Assembly: GCA_016714785.1 (NCBI GenBank)
Contig: JADKCC010000031.1
Location: 1-48,379, forward strand
From: Saprospiraceae bacterium
GTDB taxonomy: Bacteria > Bacteroidota > Bacteroidia > Chitinophagales > Saprospiraceae
Direction of reading: 5' to 3'
DNA length: 48,379 bases
Under the pieces are notes generated by a model, which did not search any database, was not told the DNA's origin, and worked only from the letters and a program-made list of their open reading frames with translations. A program made the position numbers and the translations under genes. Positions 28,566 through 37,127 of the stretch are shown one piece after another. Position 1 is the first letter of the stretch. Each line of letters opens with the position of its first letter.

Positions 28566-29267
28566 CTATAAATCACCTAATTGAGGCCTAATAACTATTT
28601 CTTCTACTACAGCAGATTTGCCAAGACTATACGCTGCCCATACACTTTCTGCAATGTCTTTGGCTTCCATCAGTCTATCATAAGGAAGATCTACTCCTGC
28701 CCAAGAGTCTGACCAAGTTGCTCCAGGTAAAATAGCTGTTACTTTGATGCCTTTATCTTTGAGTTCTTGACGCAGTACTTTGGTATAGCCCAATAAAGCA
28801 AACTTAGAGATACTATAAGAACCACCATTGGGATAGGCTGTGGTACTTGCTATACTACACATGTTGAAGATATGTGCTTTGGAAGATGATGCCATATAAG
28901 GTACAATGGCTCGTGTGAGGTGATATGCACTATACAGGTTGGTATCCATCATTTTTTCTAATGTTCCATCAGCTTCTTCCGTGGTAGCTCCAGGCAAAAA
29001 TACGCCACCGTTATTGATCAATATATCGATATGACCAAAAGCGGATATAGCCGCTTTGGCAAATGTTGCTATATCTGCTTTTATACTAATATCAGTGGTT
29101 TGGATCATGACTGTAATGGACGGATTTAGTGTTTCCAATTCCGTTTTTAAATCTTTTAAATCCTTCTCATTTCGCGCACACAACGCAAGTGAATGACCTG
29201 CTTCAGCAAATTTGAGTGCCAATGCTTTTCCGATGCCTTTGGTAGCCCCTGTGATGATGGTGTTCAT
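28566..29267 (-). CDS. Short-chain dehydrogenase/reductase (SDR)
   Basis: This classical SDR has 233 residues from the chosen ATG. The cofactor motif TGATKGIGKA is at the N-terminus, NNGG follows the fourth strand, and the catalytic Ser and YSISKFALL (YxxxK) are present. It is an NAD(P)-dependent oxidoreductase; substrate unknown, with similarity to the YdfG/3-ketoacyl reductase-like group. An extension to 29357 was rejected because it adds a non-homologous hydrophobic leader and includes the -7 box at 29345. Confidence 0.9.
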   Translation of the reverse strand: MNTIITGATKGIGKALALKFAEAGHSLALCARNEKDLKDLKTELETLNPSITVMIQTTDISIKADIATFAKAAISAFGHIDILINNGGVFLPGATTEEADGTLEKMMDTNLYSAYHLTRAIVPYMASSSKAHIFNMCSIASTTAYPNGGSYSISKFALLGYTKVLRQELKDKGIKVTAILPGATWSDSWAGVDLPYDRLMEAKDIAESVWAAYSLGKSAVVEEIVIRPQLGDL

Positions 29268-29344
29268 AATGATTCTTTGGTGAAATAGTGAAATGAATGA
29301 TAAGCTGATCAGTAAATTAAAAAAATAGCAATTGCCGATTATAG

Positions 29345-29352
29345 CAAAGATA
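29345..29352 (-). promoter_or_regulatory. Bacteroidota -7 element for the SDR gene
   Basis: The minus strand reads TATCTTTG, 77 nt before the chosen ATG. Confidence 0.5.
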
Positions 29353-29387
29353 AACAATTATGGTTTCAAATAGTTAATAAAAAGATT

Positions 29388-29395
29388 TACTTTTG
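29388..29395 (+). promoter_or_regulatory. Bacteroidota -7 element toward mlaE
   Basis: TACTTTTG lies 177 nt before the mlaE start. It is the only full match found in that intergenic region on this strand. Confidence 0.4.
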
Positions 29396-29572
29396 CATTT
29401 TAATCAATGTGGTTATTGCATGAAGTTTGTTTATGGTAACAATGGAAATTAAGAATATTTTTTTTGTTATTAACAAATTTTGCTTGAGAGTATAATGCTT
29501 AAGCAACTATTTGGATGATACCTTCGTATAAAAATCAATTATCAGCACAAGTCCTTAGACATAACTGTATCC

Positions 29573-30319
29573 ATGAATTTAAACCTTTTTTATCATTTTG
29601 GCAATTTTATTCTCTGGCAAGGACAAATATTCCGTCGGCCTGAAAACCATAATATGTACTACAAGGAGACGATCCGACAGATGTATGATATTGGTATAGG
29701 GTCACTGCCTATTGTGTTTTTGATCTCCATATTTATTGGGGCAGTTACGGCAGTGCAATTTTACTATCAAATGGCGGGCACACTGATACCTGCGTACTAC
29801 ATAGGATATATAGTAAGAGATATGACGATTATTGAGCTTGCCCCGACTATTACGTGCTTAGTACTGGCAGGGAAAGTAGGAAGCAATATGGCTGCCGAAC
29901 TTGGTGGTATGCGCCAAAAGGAACATATAGATGCCATGGAAATAATGGGCGTGAATACATCTGCTTACCTGGTACTGCCTAAACTGATTGCTGCACTGCT
30001 TATGATACCTGTTTTGGTTTGTGCTGCTGCCATGATTGGTATTATGGGAGCTTATTTGGCGAGTGTCCCAGTAGGACTGTTTTCTTCCGCAGAATTTATC
30101 AAAGGAGTAAGGTCGTTTTTTGTGCCCTACAATGTATATATGATGATGGTCAAGGCGGTAACATTTGGATATATACTCACCAGTGTGTCTTGTTATCAAG
30201 GTTATTTTGTCAAGGGAGGAAGCATAGAGTTGGGTGAAGCCAGTACTCGTGCAGTAGTTTATAGTAACATTCTTATTTTGTTGGCAGATTATGTTATTGC
30301 CATCGTGTTAACCGCATAA
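29573..30319 (+). CDS. mlaE: MlaE-type ABC permease (phospholipid transport)
   Basis: This 248-residue permease of the MlaE family has about five TM segments. Conserved features are FIGAVTAVQFYYQM, the segment VLAGKVGSNMAAELGGMR (contact to the ATPase and family signature) and EIMGVNTSAYLVLPK. MlaE with MlaF moves phospholipids between inner and outer membranes and maintains outer-membrane asymmetry. The ATPase starts 4 bp downstream. An MlaD-type MCE protein is not found next to it in this window. Confidence 0.92.
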   Translation: MNLNLFYHFGNFILWQGQIFRRPENHNMYYKETIRQMYDIGIGSLPIVFLISIFIGAVTAVQFYYQMAGTLIPAYYIGYIVRDMTIIELAPTITCLVLAGKVGSNMAAELGGMRQKEHIDAMEIMGVNTSAYLVLPKLIAALLMIPVLVCAAAMIGIMGAYLASVPVGLFSSAEFIKGVRSFFVPYNVYMMMVKAVTFGYILTSVSCYQGYFVKGGSIELGEASTRAVVYSNILILLADYVIAIVLTA

Positions 30320-30323
30320 AACT

Positions 30324-31079
30324 ATGATCAGAGCAGAAAGAATATTTAAGGAATTCGGAGACCAAGCTGTCTTAAAAGGCATTGACTTTACTTTTGAAGC
30401 GGGCAAAACCAATCTTGTTATAGGAAAATCAGGATCTGGCAAAACAGTGTTGTTAAAAATATTGGTTGGGTTATTTAAACCTACATCAGGCCATGTGTGG
30501 TATGATAATATCGACTTGGTGACAGCCGACAAAAATACTTTACGAAAGCTTAGGATGCAAGTAGGTATGCTATTCCAAGGCAATGCACTCTTTGACTCGA
30601 TGACTATCGAAGAAAACATCAGATTTCCTTTGGACATGTTTACCCATCTGACGCTGAAAGAAAAAACCGATCAAGTAAACCATTGTTTAGAACGAGTAAG
30701 TTTGGCTGGTGTAAACAAAAAGTTTCCGTCAGAGATTTCTGGTGGTATGCAAAAGCGGGTAGGTATCGCAAGGGCCATCGTACTCAATCCAAAATATTTA
30801 TTTTGCGACGAGCCCAACTCAGGTCTCGATCCACAAACTTCTATTACTATCGACGAGCTCATCCAGGATATCACCAAAGACAACAATATCACTACTGTCA
30901 TCAATACGCACGACATGAACTCTGTTATGGAAATTGGTGAAAACATCTGTTTGCTAGACAAAGGTTTGTTGGCATGGAAGGGCCATAAAGATGAAGTGTT
31001 GATGGATAAGAATGAGGTGTTGCATGACTTCATATTTGCGTCACCCTTTTTACAGAAACTCATAGAGCAAAGCAAATAG
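30324..31079 (+). CDS. mlaF: MlaF-type ABC transporter ATP-binding protein
   Basis: This 251-residue ATPase has Walker A GKSGSGKT (34-41), signature SGGMQKR (139-145), Walker B LFCDEP (159-164) and an H-loop INTHDM. The SGGM variant of the signature is typical of MlaF. It powers the MlaE permease encoded immediately upstream. A weak stem-loop follows the stop. This is the last intact chromosomal-type gene before the repeat and accessory zone. Confidence 0.93.
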   Translation: MIRAERIFKEFGDQAVLKGIDFTFEAGKTNLVIGKSGSGKTVLLKILVGLFKPTSGHVWYDNIDLVTADKNTLRKLRMQVGMLFQGNALFDSMTIEENIRFPLDMFTHLTLKEKTDQVNHCLERVSLAGVNKKFPSEISGGMQKRVGIARAIVLNPKYLFCDEPNSGLDPQTSITIDELIQDITKDNNITTVINTHDMNSVMEIGENICLLDKGLLAWKGHKDEVLMDKNEVLHDFIFASPFLQKLIEQSK

Positions 31080-31708
31080 ATGTGATTTCCCTTTGATCAG
31101 AAGGGAAGCAGGATGGCTGATAGGCATCAATGATTTGTCTGATCAACCACTGCTAAGCTTAGTTCCTTGTGATACTGGCAGTTCGTCAGGTACCAGGTGA
31201 AACTGCTACACCGCCAGACTATAATCTATTTGGGGTTTAGCTCATAGACTAGATGCCACCTATGGAGGTAAGGGGGGGGCTTGTGCGGATGTGTGAATTT
31301 CTCTGGGGCAGTTTAAACGTGTTTCTTAAGGAGAAGTCTGGAAATAGAAATAGAAATGGGGGGTGGTGAGCGGGGGTGGGGGGACAACAATCAACAACGT
31401 AAATTTGGTTAACAAGGTAATTAGTTTTATTCTGGCAAAAAAACATAAATTTCAACTTATTTTTAACTAATCAAATACTTTAGTTCATCAATTCATTTAA
31501 TGCAGTACTATTATTTTAAATGTTGTTATCCAAAGGAGATGCTTTTGATTAGACTGCTATGGGGAGCTGGATCGTGATATATGGCAATATTCTGTGTAAC
31601 AAACTGAAGAAGATATCTCAGTTGAAGATGGAAATCGAACCTTCTAAGATGAATTTATTTTATAATCTTTGTGTTCAGACATTTACTAATATTATTTTTA
31701 ACTCATTT
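31080..31708. other. Intergenic region with G-rich tract (629 bp)
   Basis: No supported gene. It contains a stem-loop just after mlaF, then G-runs unlike the surrounding AT-rich DNA: G8 at 31272-31279, G6 at 31358-31363, G5 at 31372-31376 and G6 at 31378-31383. It marks the switch from conserved chromosome to accessory DNA. Confidence 0.6.
31086..31108 (+). terminator. Possible stem-loop terminator after mlaF
   Basis: TTCCCTT / AAGGGAA form a 7-bp stem with a 7-nt loop starting a few bases after the stop codon. There is no U-tract, so it may not act as an intrinsic terminator. Confidence 0.35.
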
Positions 31709-32972
31709 TCAGTTTACTGTTACTAGTATTTTATCAATTTTCTGTCCGTCTTTGTCTATTACTTCAAGTGTATAATTATCAATCATTACTTTGGCTCCTA
31801 TATTAGGCACTTCATTGGTTTTATGTATAATAAGTCCTGCCACAGTCGTGTAGTTAGTGTATTGTTTGTCAGTTAAGTTGATATCAAAATATTTTGCAAA
31901 TTCAAATATTGAGTATTGACCATCTACAAACCAGCTTATATCATCACGCTTGATGATTTGATATTCATCTTGGTTATGTTGAGTAGATTCTCCTATCAAA
32001 GCGTCCATTAGGTCATCCATAGTAACCATACCTTGGACTGTTCCGTATTCGTCTATCACAATCCCGTAATGTAGTTTTGCTCTTTAAAATTTCTAAAACT
32101 TTATAAGCATTTATATTTTCATTTAGATATATTGGTTCAATAATTATTGGCTCAATATTAAAAGCTTCATCAGATTTTGAAAATAAGTCTTTAAAAGTAC
32201 TATTCCCAGGATTTCATCTAGGTTATTGGATTTGGAAACAGGATATGCTGAATGTTTCTCCTTATTTATTTTTATTTTTATAGTTTCCCAGGAATCATGA
32301 ATGGTAAAAAATACGATATCACTTCTATGAGTGAACAGCGAATTGACTTTTCGGTCGCCTAATTCAAACACTCGGTGAACAATATTATGTTCAATATCCT
32401 GTATTTCACCACCTTCTGCACTTTCTTTAACAATTGTCTTGATCTCTTCCGCTGATATGGCAGTATCTGTTTGGCTTTTTATACCTAAAATATTCAAAAT
32501 TAGATTATTAGAGAATGTTAGTAACCAGACAAATGGAGAAGTGATAATGGATATCATTCTCATTGGTTTCGCTAATACCGAGATGTAGGTTCTGGAAATG
32601 TCATTCCAATTCTTTTGGCAGTAGCTCTCCTAAAACTATGGAAAGATAAGTAATAAACAGCACAATTAAGCCTGTGGCAATTTGCGAAGAATATGGTCTT
32701 AAAATTTTAATTTTATCAATCAAATTAATAAAATCATTTGTAAGGTTTTCACCACTGTAAACACCAAGTAAAATTCCAATAAGTGTAATACCTATCTGTA
32801 CTGTAGATAGAAATCTTGTTGGGTTTTCTGCCAGTTCTAAAGCAGTTTTAGCACCTGTATTTCCTTTCTTTTTAGGATTCCAATTTGAATTTCCTAGCTG
32901 AAATCAGGGACATTTCAGACATAGCAAAATTCCATTTAATATGATTAAAATTAGTATAATAAATAGTTCCAT
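31709..32972 (-). pseudogene. CNNM/CorC-type hemolysin family transporter, multiply frameshifted
   Basis: Read across frames, this is a complete CNNM-CBS-CorC_HlyC protein of ~420 codons. The order is: N-terminal TM domain DUF21 (start MELFIILILIILNG at 32972; then GITLIGILLGVYSG and IVLGELLPK), CBS domains (32563-32144 frame with ISAEEIKTIVKESAEGGEI; then VIDEYGTVQGMVTMDDL) and a C-terminal transporter-associated domain ending at 31709. Breaks occur near 32060-32143, 32564-32620 and 32880-32940, each explained by single-base indels. The overall length equals that of an intact family member. These proteins are linked to Mg2+/Co2+ efflux. Real decay and consensus error are both possible. Confidence 0.85.
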
Positions 32973-33224
32973 GATATTGATTCTTATCTGAATAGGTAAA
33001 TTACTGGCAAAGATCAATTAAATCTTCCATTTCCTCTATTTTTTAGGAAAATCGTTAATTAGCAGTATTTATATTTATGCCTAACACTCTAGAAATTAGT
33101 CAAGCATTTAAAGATGGTTTCTGAGTACCTTCTGATGGTTATTGAGTACTTCATGAATGGCTTTGTGCTTTGTAAACTCATTCTTCTGATTGTCCTGTAA
33201 TCTTATAGGCAGGGAATTACCTTA
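32973..33224. other. Non-coding stretch between hemolysin remnant and repeat zone
   Basis: AT-rich DNA in which I see no gene. The repeat zone begins at 33225. Confidence 0.5.
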
Positions 33225-33300
33225 GATGTCAGGGCTACGCCCCTCTTATTGTGTCTATTTTTTTTTACAAAGATGTCAGAGCTACGCTCCTTTTTCTAAG
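33225..33300 (+). repeat. Left flank of array: paired 'GTCAGGGCTACGCCCC' motif
   Basis: Two related motifs, GATGTCAGGGCTACGCCCC (33225) and GATGTCAGAGCTACGCTCC (33272), are separated by a T-rich spacer. The same ordered pair recurs at 34179-34247 on the other side of the 84-bp array. Confidence 0.7.
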
Positions 33301-33310
33301 GGCATTGTGT

Positions 33311-34170
33311 CCTTAAGGCTTCGCGACTTCTCATTAAGAGATAACGTTGTGTCATTAAGGCTTAGCGACTTTTTATTAAGTCTTTTTGTTGTTCCATTAA
33401 GGCTTCGTGACTATTCATTAAGAGATAACGTTGTGTCATTAAGGCTTCGCGACTTCTTATTAAGGCTTTTTGTTGTTCCATCAAGGCTTCGTGATTACTC
33501 GTTAAGAGATAACGTTGTGTCATTAAGGCTTCGCGACTTCTTATTAAGGCTTTTTGTTGTTCCATCAAGGCTTCGTGACTACTCATTAAGAGATAACGTT
33601 GTGTCATTAAGGCTTCGCGACTTCTTATTAAGGCTTTTTGTTGTTCCATCAAGGCTTCGTGATTACTCATTAAGGGATAACGGCATGTCATTAAGGCTTC
33701 GCGACTTCTTATTAAGGCTTTTTGTTGTTCCATCAAGGCTTCGTGACTGCTCATTAAGAGATAACGTTGTGTCATTAAGGCTTCGCGACTTCTTATTAAG
33801 GCTTTTTGTTGTTCCATCAAGGCTTCGTGATTACTCGTTAAGAGATAACGTTGTGTCATTAAGGCTTCGCGACTTCTTATTAAGGCTTTTTGTTGTTCCA
33901 TCAAGGCTTCGTGACTACTCATTAAGAGATAACGTTGTGTCATTAAGGCTTCGCGACTTCTTATTAAGGCTTTTGTTGTTCCATCAAGGCTTCGTGATTA
34001 CTCATTAAGGAATAACGGCATGTCATTAAGGCTTCGCGACTTCTTAATAAGGCTTTTTGTTGTTCCATCAAGGCTTTGTGACTACTCATTAAGAGATAAT
34101 GTTGTGTCATTAAGGCTTCGTGACTACTCATTAAGAGATAACGTTGTGTCATTAAGGCTTAGCGACTTAC
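33311..34170 (+). repeat. 84-bp higher-order tandem array (two 42-bp halves per unit)
   Basis: Nine full units begin at 33353, 33437, 33521, 33605, 33689, 33773, 33857, 33941 and 34024, with single half-units at each end (33311, 34108 and a partial one at 34150). Each unit is made of half A (CATTAAGGCTTCGCGAC...) and half B (CATCAAGGCTTCGTGAC...), themselves clearly related 42-mers. One unit (33941) lacks a T and is 83 bp. Because 84 is a multiple of three, open frames run through the array on both strands (28-residue periods); neither resembles a known protein. Confidence 0.95.
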
Positions 34171-34178
34171 TAATATAG

Positions 34179-34247
34179 GTGTTAGGGCTACGCCCCTCTT
34201 ATTTCATCAATTTTTGTTGTCTAAAAAATTGTCAGAGCTACGCTTCT
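34179..34247 (+). repeat. Right flank of array: paired motif copy
   Basis: GTTAGGGCTACGCCCCTCTT (from 34181) and GTCAGAGCTACGCTTCT (from 34231) repeat the pair found at 33225-33300, in the same orientation and spacing range. Confidence 0.7.
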
Positions 34248-34317
34248 AAACTGCAACTTCTTTCTTATAAATCCATTCTTGTTAATCGAATAATTCAAGG
34301 GGCGTAATCCTGTAAAC

Positions 34318-35189
34318 TGATTGTCGCAGTTCGTAACTGCGATACAATAATTATGAATTTTTAATTCATCAAGCATTATATAAAAGACAAACCATAAATT
34401 AAAACATAGGATTGATGTCAAATACTACTTAGACTGTCGGATTGGACACCCAAAGCTTCCAACTTTGGGATAATGTATCCAATGCTTCATTCATCACAAT
34501 ACAATACTTCCAAATGAATTTGGAAGCCCATTACACTGATTGTCGCAGTTTGTAACTGCGATGCAATAATTTATGAATTTTTAATTCATCAAGCATTATA
34601 TAAAAGACAAACCATAAATTAATACATAGGATTGAGGTCAAATACTACTTAGACCGTCGGATTGGACACCCAAAGCTTATAACTTTGGGATAATGTATCC
34701 AATGCTTCATTCATTACAATCCAATACTTCCAAATGAATTTGGAAGCCCATTACACTGATTGTCGCAGTTTGTAACTGCGATACAATAATTTATGAATAT
34801 TTAATTTATCAAGCATAATATAAAAGACAAACCATAAATTAATACATAGGATTGATGTCAAATACTTAGACCGTCGGATTGGACAGCCAAAGCTTCCAAT
34901 ATTGGGATAATGTATCCAATGCTTCATTCATCACAATACAATACTTCCAAATGAATTTGGAAGCCCATTACACTGATTGTCGCAGTTTGTAACTGCGATA
35001 CAATAATTTATGAATATTTAATTCATCAAGCATTATATAAAAGACAAACCATAAATTAAAACATAGGATTGATGTCAAATACTACTTAGACCGTCGGATT
35101 GGACAGCCAAAGCTTTCAATATTGGGATAATGTATCCAATGCTTCATTCATCACAATACAATACTTCAAATGAATTTGGAAGCCCATTA
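34318..35189. repeat. Four ~218-bp tandem units with nested palindromes
   Basis: Units start at 34318, 34537, 34757 and 34974 and end at 35189. Each unit holds several hairpins. TCGCAGTT/AACTGCGA has a 3-nt loop; ATGAATT/AATTCAT occurs in units where the sequence permits. CCCAAAG/CTTTGGG is nested inside ATTGGA/TCCAAT. CTTCCAAAT/ATTTGGAAG has a 2-nt loop. Units differ by point changes and short indels. No protein family is recognisable in any frame. Confidence 0.93.
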
Positions 35190-35312
35190 TTTTTTTACAA
35201 AGATGCATGAGCTTCGTTTCTTTTTAAAATGTTCCATAACGTTGTTTTAAGCCTTTGTTCTTTGTGTCAAAGATGTCAATTCACCATCATGTAATGAGAT
35301 AACGTCGTGTCA

Positions 35313-35954
35313 TTAAGAGATATTGGTCACTGCAGCTGATTTGTAGAAAGTGTAGAAATAGAATATGGATCTTGCTATATCTCCCTTCTTTTTTTCTAAA
35401 GGCTCAAAAGCATTGGATTTGAATTCAGAATATTGGTTGATGTCTTTTCTCGGGATCATGGTTAACACTTTGTCTTGGTGGATCCAATATTTAGTTTGTT
35501 CGTCAGGAATATCCTGAAATGGGGCATTTTTTCTTAATGCATTGATCGTAGCTCTGGCTGGCACCAGGTGATGGAGATCTGAGAGTGCAAGCATGGCTGC
35601 TGATCCTAGCGACCTTGGGAAAAGGTGTTCGGTTTGGATGCCGTATCTGGCAGTCCAGGAAAGGATGTTGGTACCTGTGGGTACATGGATTTTGTATCCG
35701 GAATAGAAACATTCAATGGAGTCTTTTTGAAGGAAGATTACGGTGTAAAGTTTGGTCCTGGCATCGTCGTATTTGAGTACTTTTTTAGGGGTGTAGTATT
35801 TTAGGAGCTCTGTTGTTAAAGAATCTCCACGAAGGTTAGGGAAGATGATTTCTTGGGCGGTTAAGGATAAGGTTAAGAATAAGGTTGAGAATAAGATTAA
35901 GGTTAAGGTTAAGATTGGGAATCCTGATGATGCAGGACAAGTTATGTACTTCAT
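35313..35954 (-). CDS. Endonuclease I family nuclease, apparently truncated at C-terminus
   Basis: The 213-residue protein has a hydrophobic signal region (residues ~13-33, rich in Leu/Thr). The nuclease core is visible in GIQTEHLFPRSLG, the catalytic His of the beta-beta-alpha metal site, then ALSDLHHLVPARATINALR and GDIARSIFYFYTFY. Endonuclease I proteins are periplasmic or secreted non-specific DNases. Family members normally continue past the 'AR..FY..T' helix with a W...DP...E..RN..I...Q segment; here the reading frame ends 9 residues later in sequence resembling the 84-bp array (ATTAAGAGATA), suggesting loss of the 3' end by a repeat rearrangement. The activity of the remainder is doubtful. 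Confidence 0.8.
   Translation of the reverse strand: MKYITCPASSGFPILTLTLILFSTLFLTLSLTAQEIIFPNLRGDSLTTELLKYYTPKKVLKYDDARTKLYTVIFLQKDSIECFYSGYKIHVPTGTNILSWTARYGIQTEHLFPRSLGSAAMLALSDLHHLVPARATINALRKNAPFQDIPDEQTKYWIHQDKVLTMIPRKDINQYSEFKSNAFEPLEKKKGDIARSIFYFYTFYKSAAVTNIS
35859..35915 (+). repeat. GGTTAA-type hexamer microsatellite inside the endonuclease signal peptide
   Basis: Degenerate tandem hexamers (GGTTAA, GAATAA, GATTAA) run for about 57 bp. On the minus strand they encode alternating Leu-Thr/Ile-Leu residues of the signal peptide, so repeat number could vary in frame. Confidence 0.7.
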
Positions 35955-36015
35955 GTTTAAAAATTGACTTTAGATTTATGATTGGATTAAGTATATGCCT
36001 CATGCCGGCAGGGCA

Positions 36016-36044
36016 GATACTTTTTGCATCGCCCAAAAAGTATC
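36016..36044. repeat. Perfect 11-bp stem hairpin
   Basis: GATACTTTTTG and CAAAAAGTATC pair perfectly around a 7-nt loop. It sits 62 nt upstream of the endonuclease I start on the minus strand. I believe similar hairpins are dispersed in Bacteroidota genomes, but this is from memory. Confidence 0.6.
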
Positions 36045-36368
36045 CAAAAACTCTAGTTCAAAAAAAGGCGATTGCTTTGCATCGTTCACTCTCATGTCAA
36101 AATGCTTATTCTATTGCCTTTAAATTTTGGTTTTTAAAATGAAATATTCTGCTTGGCAATAGACGCACTTCTGACATTTCGTTCCCTATCGCTTGTTTTT
36201 TGAACAATTTACTTAGCTGAAAGAAGCAAGTTACAAAATAAAAAGAGAGCTGCTCTGCAGCGAGCGAAAGCAGCTGCTCAATACATGCATCTTTATGCAT
36301 GATAAAAAAGGAACACACAACTAGGGTGTGGAAGGTCTTATCTTTTCTGCAGGGCAATCTAGATTAAT

Positions 36369-36395
36369 GCGGCCGCTGCCCGTGCAGCGACCGCG
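36369..36395. repeat. GC-rich palindrome downstream of the DnaC-like gene
   Basis: GCGGCCGCTGC and GCAGCGACCGC form an 11-bp stem with one mismatch and a 4-nt loop. It lies 28 bp after the ATPase stop; without a U-tract it is a stable hairpin rather than a clear terminator. Confidence 0.55.
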
Positions 36396-36422
36396 TAACC
36401 CAAAACTATGTAACCATGCTTC

Positions 36423-37127
36423 TTATTTTCTCTTGTCTGTAGATGTACTTTGGTACTCTATCCAGTTACACATTTGGCGGAGGCGGCTGCGGACCCTCTC
36501 TCCATAACATTTTTCGATTTGGGGTGCCGAAAGATTGCTAGTGAAATGCGTCAGCACTTGACGGTTTTGGAAAAGCTCGTAACGCATCAAGATGATCTGT
36601 CCTAAAACATTGGTTTGGGTGCCGTAATGTTTGACTTCGTCTTCAGCGCCTAGATCATCGAAGCAATAAGATGTATTGATCGTGTTGTGGTCTATATACT
36701 CTACAAAGTTTCTACCATACTGCAAGATAACGTTCGAGCCTGTATCCATGTACTCCAATGCTAATGCCTGACATGTCTTCATCTTGAAACGTTCACTAAA
36801 ATTCAAAAACTGTCTTAAGAGCTTCATGTGGCAGGTCTTCCCTACCCCAGTCTTACCAGATAGAAATAGTCCTTTACGAAGATCAATTTCATAATGTTTG
36901 CAAAGGGCAATGTCTCCTGTGAAGTATGCATAGAGCTGGAGTAAAACGTCTTTGTCTTCGCGATACAACTTAAAATTGAAGCCATAAATGATCTGACCAT
37001 GGAGCTCCATGAGTCTCGAGAAATGCTCGTAATTAAAGTTTGATTGAGTAGTCAGCTTCTGGATCGACTGGTACTCCTGAAGGACGGAGGCTGGAACCTC
37101 GCGATTGTGAATCTTGATAATTTGCAT
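36423..37127 (-). CDS. DnaC/IstB-like P-loop ATPase of a mobile element
   Basis: The 234-residue protein has Walker A GKTGVGKT (91-98), Walker B CFDDLG (155-160), a sensor segment VLTHFTSNLS and the arginine-finger region GERVRSRLRQMC. This is the DnaC/IstB-type helper ATPase pattern, used for helicase loading or transposition targeting. In Bacteroidota mobile elements it usually follows an excisionase-like and an HTH gene, as here. It is intact, unlike its upstream neighbour, whose broken frame overlaps its first 95 bp. Confidence 0.87.
   Translation of the reverse strand: MQIIKIHNREVPASVLQEYQSIQKLTTQSNFNYEHFSRLMELHGQIIYGFNFKLYREDKDVLLQLYAYFTGDIALCKHYEIDLRKGLFLSGKTGVGKTCHMKLLRQFLNFSERFKMKTCQALALEYMDTGSNVILQYGRNFVEYIDHNTINTSYCFDDLGAEDEVKHYGTQTNVLGQIILMRYELFQNRQVLTHFTSNLSAPQIEKCYGERVRSRLRQMCNWIEYQSTSTDKRK

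Larger units (their letters stand above)
35955..36422. other. Non-coding stretch with several hairpins (468 bp)
   Basis: No supported gene. It contains the perfect hairpins at 36016-36044 and 36284-36301 (CATGCAT / ATGCATG, 4-nt loop), an AGCTGCT/AGCAGCT inverted repeat near 36247-36278, and the GC-rich palindrome at 36369-36395. Confidence 0.55.

Noticed and set aside
31249..31455. 68-codon minus-strand ORF over the G-rich tract
   Set aside because: Its Pro-rich middle is simply the complement of the G runs; no other support.
33226..34152. Long ORFs on both strands through the 84-bp array as real repeat proteins
   Set aside because: They exist only because the unit is a multiple of 3 without stops, break at the 83-bp unit, and match no family. 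Kept as a question under findings, not annotated as CDS.
33311..35189. CRISPR array
   Set aside because: Units are contiguous and diverge gradually, with no unique spacers and no cas genes nearby.
36344..36376. Vector polylinker-like run of restriction sites (CTGCAG, TCTAGA, GCGGCCGC)
   Set aside because: No other vector sequence is present and the NotI-like site is one arm of a natural GC-rich hairpin; chance is the simpler reading.
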